A stretch of DNA of 20,991 bases. Origin: Planctomycetales bacterium. GTDB taxonomy: Bacteria; Planctomycetota; Phycisphaerae; SM23-33. How positions within the stretch are numbered: the stretch's first letter is position 1; the number at the start of each line of letters is the position of its first letter. The notes beneath the pieces are model-generated. The model saw only the letters and a list, made by a program, of their open reading frames with translations, made no database searches and was not told the origin of the DNA. Positions 12,749-19,219 of the stretch are shown here, one piece after another. The stretch is taken from the NCBI GenBank assembly GCA_030631125.1, contig DAOVLS010000004.1, positions 1 through 20,991 on the forward strand, written 5' to 3'. A program made the position numbers and the translations under genes.

Positions 12749-13542
12749 TGACCAAAGCCCAAAAATCCTTGACTGCGGCGCAAATCGTTTCGCTGCTGGA
12801 ACGGAAGTATTCTTCGGCGGCCTGGGCCTTCTTCGCAGAAGTGAGCAACGCGACCGGCTCCTACGTCTGTAATCGGGCTGACGGACTGGCCATTAGTTTA
12901 TGGCCCAGCCGTGGGCTGCACTTCCACGGATTCGAGGTAAAGGTGAGTCGGCGCGATTGGCTGAACGAATTGAAGCGGCCAAGGAAGGCAGAGACCATCG
13001 GAAAGTTTTGCCACTTTTGGTGGCTTGTGATTGGAGACGAAAGCATTGTAGCAGACGGCGAACTACCCAGCGGATGGGGATTGCAACTGGTCAGAAAAAC
13101 AAAACTGATCGTGCTCAAGGAAGCGCCGATGTTGGAACCGCAACCCCCGACGCACGGGTTTGTGGCGGCGGTGCTTCGTAAATATGCGGACGCGATGATC
13201 CCCAGGGCCACATTGACCGAGCAACTCGAACACGAGCGCAAAGAACTGATTCAACAGGCGCAATCATCGACCAAGTTCGAGGTCGAGCAGTTGAAAAAAG
13301 GCCGTGCAAACCTCCGTAAGTCAATCGCGGAATTTGAATCAGCCAGCGGCATCAGTATCGACGGATACGATAGTGGCCGTATTGCCAAAGCCGTCGCCGT
13401 GATCGCCGATGCTCAATCTTTCGGGATACAGACGGACTATCTCGTGCGAGCCAGAAACCAACTCCTCACCCAGTTACAGCGAATGAATGAGGCCATCACC
13501 GAAATGGAAAACTGCGACTACGCCAAACCGAGCGAGGCTTGA
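12748..13542 (+). CDS. PD-(D/E)XK nuclease-like protein with coiled-coil tail
   Basis: A 264-residue protein. Glu31 (FFAEVSNATG), Asp45 (ADGLAISLW) and Glu63-Val-Lys65 (FEVKVSRRDW) form the PD-(D/E)XK catalytic set, followed by KFCHFWWLVIG. A central segment (residues about 125-150) ends the nuclease domain and residues about 150-185 are a charged coiled coil (LEHERKELIQQAQSSTKFEV). It is likely a metal-dependent DNA nuclease. Its target and use are unknown. It overlaps the zinc-ribbon gene by one base (TGATG). With the upstream nuclease and the methylases it may form a phage DNA-modification or defence-evasion group. Confidence 0.75.
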   Translation: MTKAQKSLTAAQIVSLLERKYSSAAWAFFAEVSNATGSYVCNRADGLAISLWPSRGLHFHGFEVKVSRRDWLNELKRPRKAETIGKFCHFWWLVIGDESIVADGELPSGWGLQLVRKTKLIVLKEAPMLEPQPPTHGFVAAVLRKYADAMIPRATLTEQLEHERKELIQQAQSSTKFEVEQLKKGRANLRKSIAEFESASGISIDGYDSGRIAKAVAVIADAQSFGIQTDYLVRARNQLLTQLQRMNEAITEMENCDYAKPSEA

Positions 13543-13573
13543 AAATTGGAAATTGAAAATTGGCAATCGGCAA
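13541..13573. repeat. AAATTGG/GGCAATCGG microrepeat at a gene junction
   Basis: Units AAATTGG, AAATTGA and GGCAATC overlap the stop of the upstream nuclease gene and the TTG start of the next gene, whose first residues (MEIENWQSA) are encoded by the repeat. Confidence 0.7.
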
Positions 13574-13839
13574 TCAGCCTCGCCGAGGCCGTCGGCTGGA
13601 CAGTAACCATCATCGCCGTGACCGGCGTGATCCTCAACAACCACCGGCGCCGGGCGTGCTTCGCGGTATGGATGGTCTCGAACCTGCTATCGGCGGGCCT
13701 GCACATCCACGCCGGGATGACGGCACTGGCCGTGCGCGATGCGATTTTCTTCGTCCTGGCGATCCACGGGCTGATCTGCTGGAGCAAAAAAACGGAATTC
13801 ACCACAGAGGACGCAGAGACCGCAGAGGTAAAAAAATGA
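13546..13839 (+). CDS. Small membrane protein, possibly PnuC/SemiSWEET-like
   Basis: A 97-residue protein with three hydrophobic stretches (about residues 15-31, 38-56 and 63-80). The order GWTVTIIAVTGVILNNHRRR, WMVSNLLSAGLH, then RDAIFFVLAIHG recalls the half-size PnuC/SemiSWEET-type membrane units found in phages, but similarity is judged by eye. The start is TTG, with GAGG at suitable spacing. The first seven residues and the last dozen (TTEDAETAEVKK) are encoded by two different microrepeats. Its stop overlaps the MazG-like gene by four bases (ATGA). Confidence 0.6.
   Translation: MEIENWQSAISLAEAVGWTVTIIAVTGVILNNHRRRACFAVWMVSNLLSAGLHIHAGMTALAVRDAIFFVLAIHGLICWSKKTEFTTEDAETAEVKK
13801..13833 (+). 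repeat. ACCACAGAGGACGCAGAG microrepeat carrying a ribosome site
   Basis: Tandem ACCACAGAGG / ACGCAGAGA / CCGCAGAGG units end in GAGG (13825-13828), seven bases before the MazG-like ATG at 13836. The same arrangement recurs at 15181-15208. Confidence 0.8.
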
Positions 13840-14150
13840 CCGTAAAAACCTACGACGTGACGTATCCAGAGGATTGCGTCCGCGAGGAACGGATACGCCA
13901 AGACACCAAATGGGGTGTGCAGAACCATGACGATTTTGAGTGGCTGGCTATTCTCGTAGAGGAGGTTGGCGAGATCGGAAAGTCGCTGGCCGAAAGCCGC
14001 ATCAACCCGGAAAGCGAACTCAAAGCCCTCGAATTATTTGAAAATATGAAACAAGAAATTGTACAGACCGCCGCCGTATGTATCGCATGGCTGGAAAATA
14101 TTCGAAGCAAGGAAAAAGAGGGAAATAAAGAACCTCAGCGGTCTCTGTGA
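13836..14150 (+). CDS. MazG-like nucleotide pyrophosphohydrolase
   Basis: A 104-residue all-helical protein with MazG-family features: EERIRQDTKWGVQNHDD, LAILVEEVGEIGKSL with Glu42, Glu43 and Glu46, then KQEIVQTAAVCIAWLE with Glu74. The family removes pyrophosphate from nucleoside triphosphates; phage members may adjust nucleotide pools or alarmone levels. The usual last acidic residue of the second motif is Gln here, as in some phage members. The ribosome site GAGG is supplied by the upstream microrepeat. The last residues (EPQRSL) run into an inverted copy of the same repeat family. Confidence 0.85.
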   Translation: MTVKTYDVTYPEDCVREERIRQDTKWGVQNHDDFEWLAILVEEVGEIGKSLAESRINPESELKALELFENMKQEIVQTAAVCIAWLENIRSKEKEGNKEPQRSL

Positions 14151-14160
14151 TCTCTGTGGT
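14133..14160 (-). repeat. Inverted copy of the ACCACAGAG microrepeat
   Basis: Read on the minus strand it is ACCACAGAGATCACAGAGACCGCTGAGG, the same family as at 13801 and 15181. It contains the stop codon of the MazG-like gene. In this orientation it gives no ribosome site to the next gene. Confidence 0.75.
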
Positions 14161-14185
14161 GGAAAAACGCAAGGATGCGAAAAAG

Positions 14186-15178
14186 ATGAACAGAAATGAA
14201 CTTTTCGAGCCGGGACGATATTCGTCATTGCCCGATGTGTTTCTGCGCGACCCGACGCTGGCGGCGTCGGCCAAGCTCGTATGGATGGCGCTGGCCGGAC
14301 ACCTCGGACCGAGCGGCACGGAGGTCTGGCCGTCAATGACCCGTCTGAGCCGACGGACGGGGCTGAGCCGAGCGACCGTTCTCCGGGCCGTCGGAGACCT
14401 CGAAGACGCGGGCCTCATCGCCGTGCGACGGCAGCCGAGCGGAAAATCGAATCTCTACCGAATCCTCCAACCCCAGGCGGGGCCGTCCGCCGAAAAGCAG
14501 TATCAAAATGATACCGGTAGCAAAATGACACCGGTAGCAGAATGCAACCCGACCGGTATCAAAATGACACCGGAAGCGGTATCAAAATGCAACCCTAAGT
14601 ACTGTAGTAGTACTGAAAGAAGTACTCCCCCTAACCCCAAAGGGGAAAAAACCGAAAGCGGGGGTACAGATTTTTCTCCAGAGCAAAAAACAGAAACCAA
14701 AGCCGCGATGGTCCGACGGATCGACGCCGCCCACGTCGAGGCCTTCGGAAAACCGCTGCCGGCGAAATGGAAACGGGACATCCGGCTCGAATTCGACGAC
14801 GGCGACCGGGCGGCGCTGGAACGCATCGACGCGGCGGTCCTGACCGAAGCCGAAAAGTACCGGAGGGTGAAACACTGGTCATGCCTCGGACACGGGACGG
14901 TGATGCAGTACCTCGCACACCTCGACCGCAAAGCCGCCGCCAAGCGCAAAAAATCAGCCAAGACCAAAGCCACCGAAGCCGAGGAGGCCGAAAAGGCCGA
15001 ACTCGAACAGGCCAAGATGGACCATTTTCAGGGACTCGGCCAAGCAAAACGTCAATTTTATCTCGATCAGGCATATCAACAATTTCCGCACATGAAAAAC
15101 CCCTTCATGGTCGTTCGCCAGGCGGCCCACGCCGCCTGGTTGGAATTCGAGCGAACGCCCGTGGAGGTGCAGGGCTGA
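14186..15178 (+). CDS. Phage replication-initiator-like HTH protein
   Basis: A 330-residue protein. Residues about 7-93 form the HTH domain of many phage replication proteins: YSSLPDVFLRDPTL, KLVWMALAGHL, TEVWPSMTRLSRRTGLSRATVLRAVGDLEDAGLI and a wing ending NLYRI. A low-complexity linker with repeated peptide units (YQNDTGSKMTP, GIKMTPEAV, SKCNP) follows, then a conserved helical part, a Lys/Glu/Ala coiled coil (about 248-280), and a C-terminal FYLDQAYQQFP...AHAAWLEFE segment. It likely binds an origin inside its own gene (14501-14626), as lambda O does, and recruits a helicase. A GTG at 14147 would add 13 residues, largely repeat-derived; ATG 14186 with AAGGA upstream is preferred. Confidence 0.8.
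   Translation: MNRNELFEPGRYSSLPDVFLRDPTLAASAKLVWMALAGHLGPSGTEVWPSMTRLSRRTGLSRATVLRAVGDLEDAGLIAVRRQPSGKSNLYRILQPQAGPSAEKQYQNDTGSKMTPVAECNPTGIKMTPEAVSKCNPKYCSSTERSTPPNPKGEKTESGGTDFSPEQKTETKAAMVRRIDAAHVEAFGKPLPAKWKRDIRLEFDDGDRAALERIDAAVLTEAEKYRRVKHWSCLGHGTVMQYLAHLDRKAAAKRKKSAKTKATEAEEAEKAELEQAKMDHFQGLGQAKRQFYLDQAYQQFPHMKNPFMVVRQAAHAAWLEFERTPVEVQG
14501..14626. other. Candidate replication origin: five iteron-like repeats and three AGTACT palindromes
   Basis: Five direct repeats of about 20 bases built on TATCAAAATGAYACCGGTAGC start near 14501, 14519, 14536, 14557 and 14580; the third and fifth have GCAACCC in place of the second half. They are followed by AGTACT at 14598, 14609 and 14621, spaced 11 and 12 bases, about one helical turn. 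All lie in the linker-coding part of the HTH replication gene. Iterons inside an initiator gene are the lambda-ori arrangement. Confidence 0.55.
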
Positions 15179-15180
15179 TA

Positions 15181-15208
15181 ACCACAGAGACACAGAGAAC
15201 GCAGAGGT
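15181..15208 (+). repeat. ACCACAGAGACACAGAG microrepeat carrying a ribosome site
   Basis: Units ACCACAGAG, ACACAGAG and AACGCAGAGG end in GAGG (15204-15207), seven bases before the ATG at 15215, the same spacing as in the copy before the MazG-like gene. Confidence 0.8.
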
Positions 15209-15214
15209 GAAAAA

Positions 15215-15622
15215 ATGGACATCATCGTAACGACACCGAAATCACAGATGGCCACAGCCGCACAAGAGGCCGCTGACTGCATCGCCGCCGGTGGTGGCGA
15301 ATACTTCCGGCGATTCGCCCAAACACAAAAACCTGATGTCGGAAAAGGTAACAGGGTTTATTACGTCGAGGATGGCTACGTCCGGGGATTTGCCCGCTGT
15401 TGTCGAACCGGATACATGCACTGTGCGATCAAATGCTCCACAACAGGGCGGCGATGGCCGGAAGGATTTTACGTTTTTATGAACGCAAAGACTTGGCAAT
15501 GGATCGAACCGATTCCGATGCAGGGCTTTCAGGGTTTCCGCTATGCCGACAAGAGCCTTAATTACCGAGACCTTCGAATCGTCGGCGGCTGGCGCGACCC
15601 CAAACCGGAGGTAGAAAAATGA
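15215..15622 (+). CDS. Hypothetical protein, possible PUA-like fold
   Basis: A 135-residue protein. After a helical start (MATAAQEAADCIAAGGGEYF) comes a beta-rich part: NRVYYVEDGYVRGFARC, then RRWPEGFYVFMNAKTWQWIEP and PMQGFQGFRYAD. The pattern of a strand with VRGFA followed by a WxWI strand recalls ASCH/EVE-type PUA-like domains, which bind modified nucleotides or RNA, but I cannot confirm it. The ribosome site comes from the ACCACAGAG repeat. The stop overlaps the next gene by four bases (ATGA). Confidence 0.65.
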   Translation: MDIIVTTPKSQMATAAQEAADCIAAGGGEYFRRFAQTQKPDVGKGNRVYYVEDGYVRGFARCCRTGYMHCAIKCSTTGRRWPEGFYVFMNAKTWQWIEPIPMQGFQGFRYADKSLNYRDLRIVGGWRDPKPEVEK

Positions 15623-15801
15623 ACGCAAGAAAAAGAGATTGGAAAGGTGAGCTGGCCGACTTGCTGAACTTCAAAATCGGTCTGACGAGTCATGAATATT
15701 CGCTAATCGAGGAGATTGAGAAAAGCCGTAAAGATGGAGGCAATCTTGGTAATGGAGATAAATTTACGATCCATGAGATTTGGGACCGGAGATGCGGGTA
15801 G
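15619..15801 (+). CDS. Small hypothetical protein
   Basis: A 60-residue charged protein (MNARKRDWKGELADLL..., then HEYSLIEEIEKSRKDGG) that is mostly helical. No family is recognised. GGAGG precedes the ATG (15608-15612), which overlaps the previous stop (ATGA). Its stop is five bases before the integrase ATG at 15807. Tight packing and ribosome site support it. Confidence 0.6.
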   Translation: MNARKRDWKGELADLLNFKIGLTSHEYSLIEEIEKSRKDGGNLGNGDKFTIHEIWDRRCG

Positions 15802-15806
15802 AACAA

Positions 15807-16730
15807 ATGGCAAAGCGAAAAAGAAAACGAAAAGCCCCGACAGCCGACGCGAAACGACTGCTGAAAATCTTCCTGACCGGGAAGGGGCGGCTGACCGCCC
15901 AAGCCTACGGGACGGACCTTCGGCGATTCGCGGATTTTCTCGAAGCCAAGACGGTGGACGGCGCGGTCGCCGAACTCATCGGCGGCGGGAACGGCCAGGC
16001 CTACGAACTGGCCAGCCTCTACCGCGCCCACCTGCGGGAACGCTCGGCCGCCGCCACAATCAACCGACGACTGGCGACGCTCCGATCACTGACCTCAACA
16101 GCCAGGAATATCGGGATAATCGCGTGGTCGCTGACGATCAAACCACTGCCGACCCAGCCGCTGAGGGATTCGACCGGGCCGGGACGATCAAACGTTCGCA
16201 GGATGATCGAGTTTGCCAAGGCCACCGGCGGGCTGAAAGGCTACCGGGATACGGCGATCCTGTACCTGCTCTACGGGCTGGCCCTGCGACGGGGCGAGGT
16301 CGTCGAACTGGACGCCGAGAACGTGGACCTGAAACGACCGGCGCTGAGCGTGATCGGCAAGGGCCGGGTCGAAAGGGAATGGATCGACATGCCCCTGCTG
16401 GTCGCCGAAGCCGTCGCGGCGTGGATGTCCCAGCGAGGCCATGACGATGGGCCACTGTTCTACACCCTCAGCCGGGCTTACGGACGTGAGCGGCTGAGCG
16501 CAACGGGCCTGTATTCCATCGTGGTGGCTATCAGCAAGGCCATCGGCTGCAAGACCACGCCCCACGGCCTGAGGCACACGGCGATCACCGATGCGATCCT
16601 GCTGGGCCACAGCCTCGCAGACGTTCAGAAGTTCAGCCGACACGCGAACCTGAACACCTTGCAGATCTACTTTGACCGGGTGCGAGGCGTGGCCGTGGAC
16701 ATCGCCAGCAGCGTCGTAAATGGGCTGTAA
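15807..16730 (+). CDS. Tyrosine recombinase / phage integrase, XerC/D-like
   Basis: A 307-residue protein. After a basic start (MAKRKRKRK) residues about 25-105 form the SAM-like core-binding domain and 130-300 the catalytic domain. The catalytic set is present: Arg161 (LALRRGEVVEL), Lys185 (VIGKGRVER), His253 and Arg256 (HGLRH), His279 (SRHANLNT) and Tyr288 (QIYFD). It cuts and rejoins DNA at attachment or dimer-resolution sites. An in-frame ATG at 15792 has its GGAG too close; 15807 keeps a better distance. It lies about 15.7 kb from the tRNA remnant at 97-143, unusual for an integrase and its att site, so it may use a nearer site (the gap 16731-17052) or the ends may be permuted. Confidence 0.9.
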   Translation: MAKRKRKRKAPTADAKRLLKIFLTGKGRLTAQAYGTDLRRFADFLEAKTVDGAVAELIGGGNGQAYELASLYRAHLRERSAAATINRRLATLRSLTSTARNIGIIAWSLTIKPLPTQPLRDSTGPGRSNVRRMIEFAKATGGLKGYRDTAILYLLYGLALRRGEVVELDAENVDLKRPALSVIGKGRVEREWIDMPLLVAEAVAAWMSQRGHDDGPLFYTLSRAYGRERLSATGLYSIVVAISKAIGCKTTPHGLRHTAITDAILLGHSLADVQKFSRHANLNTLQIYFDRVRGVAVDIASSVVNGL

Positions 16731-17015
16731 ATCGCTATGGAGAGCGAAGGTAACGAGAATGGGATTTATGTTAAGTATATTTCAGGCTTTCGGGTGTTTG
16801 GCCTTAAATACTAACACCTGCCAACGACGGCACTTATGGAGATTTCCTTCATTCGGCGTTTTGTGCGCGCATCCTGTTAGTTTGCCAAAACGCGAACGAC
16901 GCGAATTGCGTCCTTTTCGGCCCGCCGACGTCAAGATAGGCAAGAGGGCGAAAACCCCACCATTTGCCCCCAAGGGGTTAAAGGTACTACCGACTGCCAT
17001 TATGACCGATTGGAC
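16731..17015. other. Gene-free region between integrase and terminase
   Basis: No convincing gene is seen. Composition is poorer in G+C than the flanking genes. It holds an 8-bp inverted repeat GCGTTTTG...CAAAACGC (about 16857-16894), a weak terminator-like hairpin GACGC/GCGTC followed by CTTTT (16898-16917), and AACCCC...GGGGTT (about 16954-16981). It is a plausible place for attP, for a late promoter or for antitermination signals. No tRNA-like segment matching 97-143 is present. Confidence 0.5.
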
Positions 17016-17035
17016 GCGCGATCCCGCGCCTTTTT
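17016..17035 (+). terminator. Intrinsic terminator immediately before the terminase gene
   Basis: GCGCG pairs with CGCGC around an ATCC loop, followed by CTTTTTG. It is the clearest intrinsic terminator of the window. It would stop the integrase-side transcript 17 bases before the terminase ATG. Confidence 0.7.
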
Positions 17036-17052
17036 GACTCTGTTAGTTAGTT

Positions 17053-19191
17053 ATGGGTAAAGACTTACGAAAACGAGCTGCCAGAAGCCACGCTGCGGTA
17101 GCCTCTTTGGACCGCGAGCGGGCCAGTCAACGCGCGCTGATGGCTCGCAAACGAGCGGCGGGCCGGGACCTCGTTATCCCTCCCGTTTGCAATCCCCGTC
17201 GCCGCCGTCGATGCGAAAAAGACCCGGCCCTGTTTTTGAGAACCTACTTTCCTACCATTTTTTTCAACGCCTTCACGTCGAATCAGCGAAGTATCATCAA
17301 GGAATTCATAGATCGCCTGCAATTCGGCGGATGGAAAGCAGAGACCGCGCCGCGAAAGGAAGGCAAAACCTCCCTCCTCCGGTGTCTGACTATCTACGCG
17401 ATTGGCTATGGCTTTCGGCGTTTCGTTGTGATCATCGGCGCCAACGCCAGGGAGGCGGACGACAACCTCGAAAACATCCGCGCCGAATTCGAGCGAAACG
17501 ACCAACTCGCCGAGGACTTCCCTGAAATCTGCACCCCGATCCGCGCCCTGGCCGGGGCCTCTCAGCGGGCGAGCGCCCAGACGGTCGCCGGTCGCCGGAC
17601 TTATCTCAAATGGACCGGTGATGTGATTCGCCTGCCGGTCGTGGCCGGGTCGTCCGCATCCGGCGCCATGATCACGTCACGTGGCATTGAGGGGACGATT
17701 CGCGGGATGAATTTCCGGGGCCAGCGGCCCGACCTCGTGCTGATCGACGACCCGGAAACCGACGAGACGGCCCACAGCCCCGTCGAGATCGAGAAGCGAG
17801 AGAGGATTATCGAATCGGACATCGTGGGCCTCGGCGGTGAAAAGAGCATCGCCATCCTCTACACCTGCACGATCATCGCCGCCAACTGCCTGGCCGACAA
17901 GTTCACCGACCCGAAGGTCAAGCCCGCGTGGGACGGCACACGCCGAAAACTGCTGGTCCAGAAACCCGACCGCGAGGACATGTGGACCAGGTACATGGAG
18001 CTCCGGCAGGACGGGGTTCTGAAAGGCGACAAGTCAGGCAGGAAGGCCCACAAATACTACCTGGCGAATCGGCGGGCGATGGATGCCGGGGCTGTCGTTT
18101 CCAACCCCTATCGTTTCGACCCGACCGAAATGCCCGACGGCAGCGCCAAACAGGTCTCGGCCCTTCAATTTTGTTATGACTTCATCGCCGACACCGACTG
18201 GACACACTTCAACAGCGAATACCAGAACATCCCGCCGCTCGGCCACGTCGCCGAACTGATCGACATCAACGCCCAAACGGTGATGAAGCGATGCAGCGGC
18301 CGGGATCGCGGGACGGTTACACCGGAGGCCGACTACCTGACGGCCGGGCTGGACGTCGGCGGGCGGGCGATCCACTGGACCGTGATGGCGTGGAAGCGTT
18401 CGGCCAGTCTGATTATCGATTACGGCGTGATCCCGGTCCATTCGCCCCTGGTCGGCGGTCTGGAGGACCCGGAAAATCTCTCCGCCGTCCAGGACGCGAT
18501 CCTTGCGGCGTTGTGCGAGTTCCGCGACATGGCCGCCGGCGGCTGGCCCGACGCCGACACCGGCGAGATGCGGCTTCTTGACGTGGCGCTGGTCGATGCG
18601 GGCTACGCCCGATCTTCGATGGACACGCCGGTCTATGAATTCGTCCGGTCCAGTCCCGGCAAAATCTATCGTGCGTCGAAAGGCTTCGGCGCCGGCGGCG
18701 GTCAGGGCCGTTACCGTCACCCCGCCAAGCGGGGCCACGGTCGCAAGCTCGGCAATCACTGGTTCGCCACCTTCCAGCCGGGCCACAAGGCGTGGCTGTA
18801 CAACATGGATTCGGACTACTGGAAGAACTTCGTCCACACGGGCCTGCTGGCCGATCCCGGCCGCCCCGGTTCGTTGCTCCTGTTCGGTGCGCTCGAAAAC
18901 GCAGTCGAACATCGCAATTACGCCCGCCAGATCACCGCCGAGATCTGGACGCACGAATACAAGCCCGGCAAGGGCGACGTCTGGCTGTGGAAGCGTATCC
19001 GCCGGGAGAACCACTGGTTTGATACGACTTACGCCTGTTGCGTCGCCGCGTCGAGTTGCGGCATGAAGACCGTCGCCGTCCCGGCCGCCAAACAGACCGC
19101 CGACGGCAAACCAGCCAAGCGACAACCCCCGGCCGGAAAAAAGAAAATGCGACTCTCCGACCTGCAAAGGCAGAAACGGATGAAGATGTAA
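17053..19191 (+). CDS. Phage terminase large subunit, GpA-like
   Basis: A 712-residue DNA-packaging motor and nuclease. A basic N-terminal region precedes the ATPase: PRKEGKTS (100-107) is a Walker A variant lacking the usual first Gly, and DLVLIDD (Asp232, Asp233) is Walker B. The nuclease domain has likely metal ligands Asp434 (AGLDVGG), Asp515 (ALVDAGY) and Asp657 (NHWFDTTYA). The form VDAGY...VYEF and NHWFD recalls the GpA type. A Lys-rich tail ends the protein. There is no good Shine-Dalgarno before ATG 17053; a later ATG at 17140 would remove part of the N-terminal region. It begins the packaging module, directly after an intrinsic terminator. The stop lies in an AATTGGTAATTGG repeat. 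Confidence 0.9.
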   Translation: MGKDLRKRAARSHAAVASLDRERASQRALMARKRAAGRDLVIPPVCNPRRRRRCEKDPALFLRTYFPTIFFNAFTSNQRSIIKEFIDRLQFGGWKAETAPRKEGKTSLLRCLTIYAIGYGFRRFVVIIGANAREADDNLENIRAEFERNDQLAEDFPEICTPIRALAGASQRASAQTVAGRRTYLKWTGDVIRLPVVAGSSASGAMITSRGIEGTIRGMNFRGQRPDLVLIDDPETDETAHSPVEIEKRERIIESDIVGLGGEKSIAILYTCTIIAANCLADKFTDPKVKPAWDGTRRKLLVQKPDREDMWTRYMELRQDGVLKGDKSGRKAHKYYLANRRAMDAGAVVSNPYRFDPTEMPDGSAKQVSALQFCYDFIADTDWTHFNSEYQNIPPLGHVAELIDINAQTVMKRCSGRDRGTVTPEADYLTAGLDVGGRAIHWTVMAWKRSASLIIDYGVIPVHSPLVGGLEDPENLSAVQDAILAALCEFRDMAAGGWPDADTGEMRLLDVALVDAGYARSSMDTPVYEFVRSSPGKIYRASKGFGAGGGQGRYRHPAKRGHGRKLGNHWFATFQPGHKAWLYNMDSDYWKNFVHTGLLADPGRPGSLLLFGALENAVEHRNYARQITAEIWTHEYKPGKGDVWLWKRIRRENHWFDTTYACCVAASSCGMKTVAVPAAKQTADGKPAKRQPPAGKKKMRLSDLQRQKRMKM

Positions 19192-19219
19192 TTGGTAATT
19201 GGTAACTCGTAATTGGTAA
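19189..19219. repeat. TAATTGGTAATTGG microrepeat at a gene junction
   Basis: Units AATTGGT and AACTCGT cover the terminase stop codon and the presumed TTG start of the methylase. No Shine-Dalgarno is visible. Confidence 0.75.

Noticed and set aside
14501..14626. CRISPR-like array.
   Set aside because: Repeats are about 20 bases, adjoin without spacers and lie within a gene; no cas genes are near.
16720..17037. A 105-codon frame in the integrase-terminase gap.
   Set aside because: It begins inside the integrase gene, has no ribosome site, biased codons or domain, and runs through the terminator.
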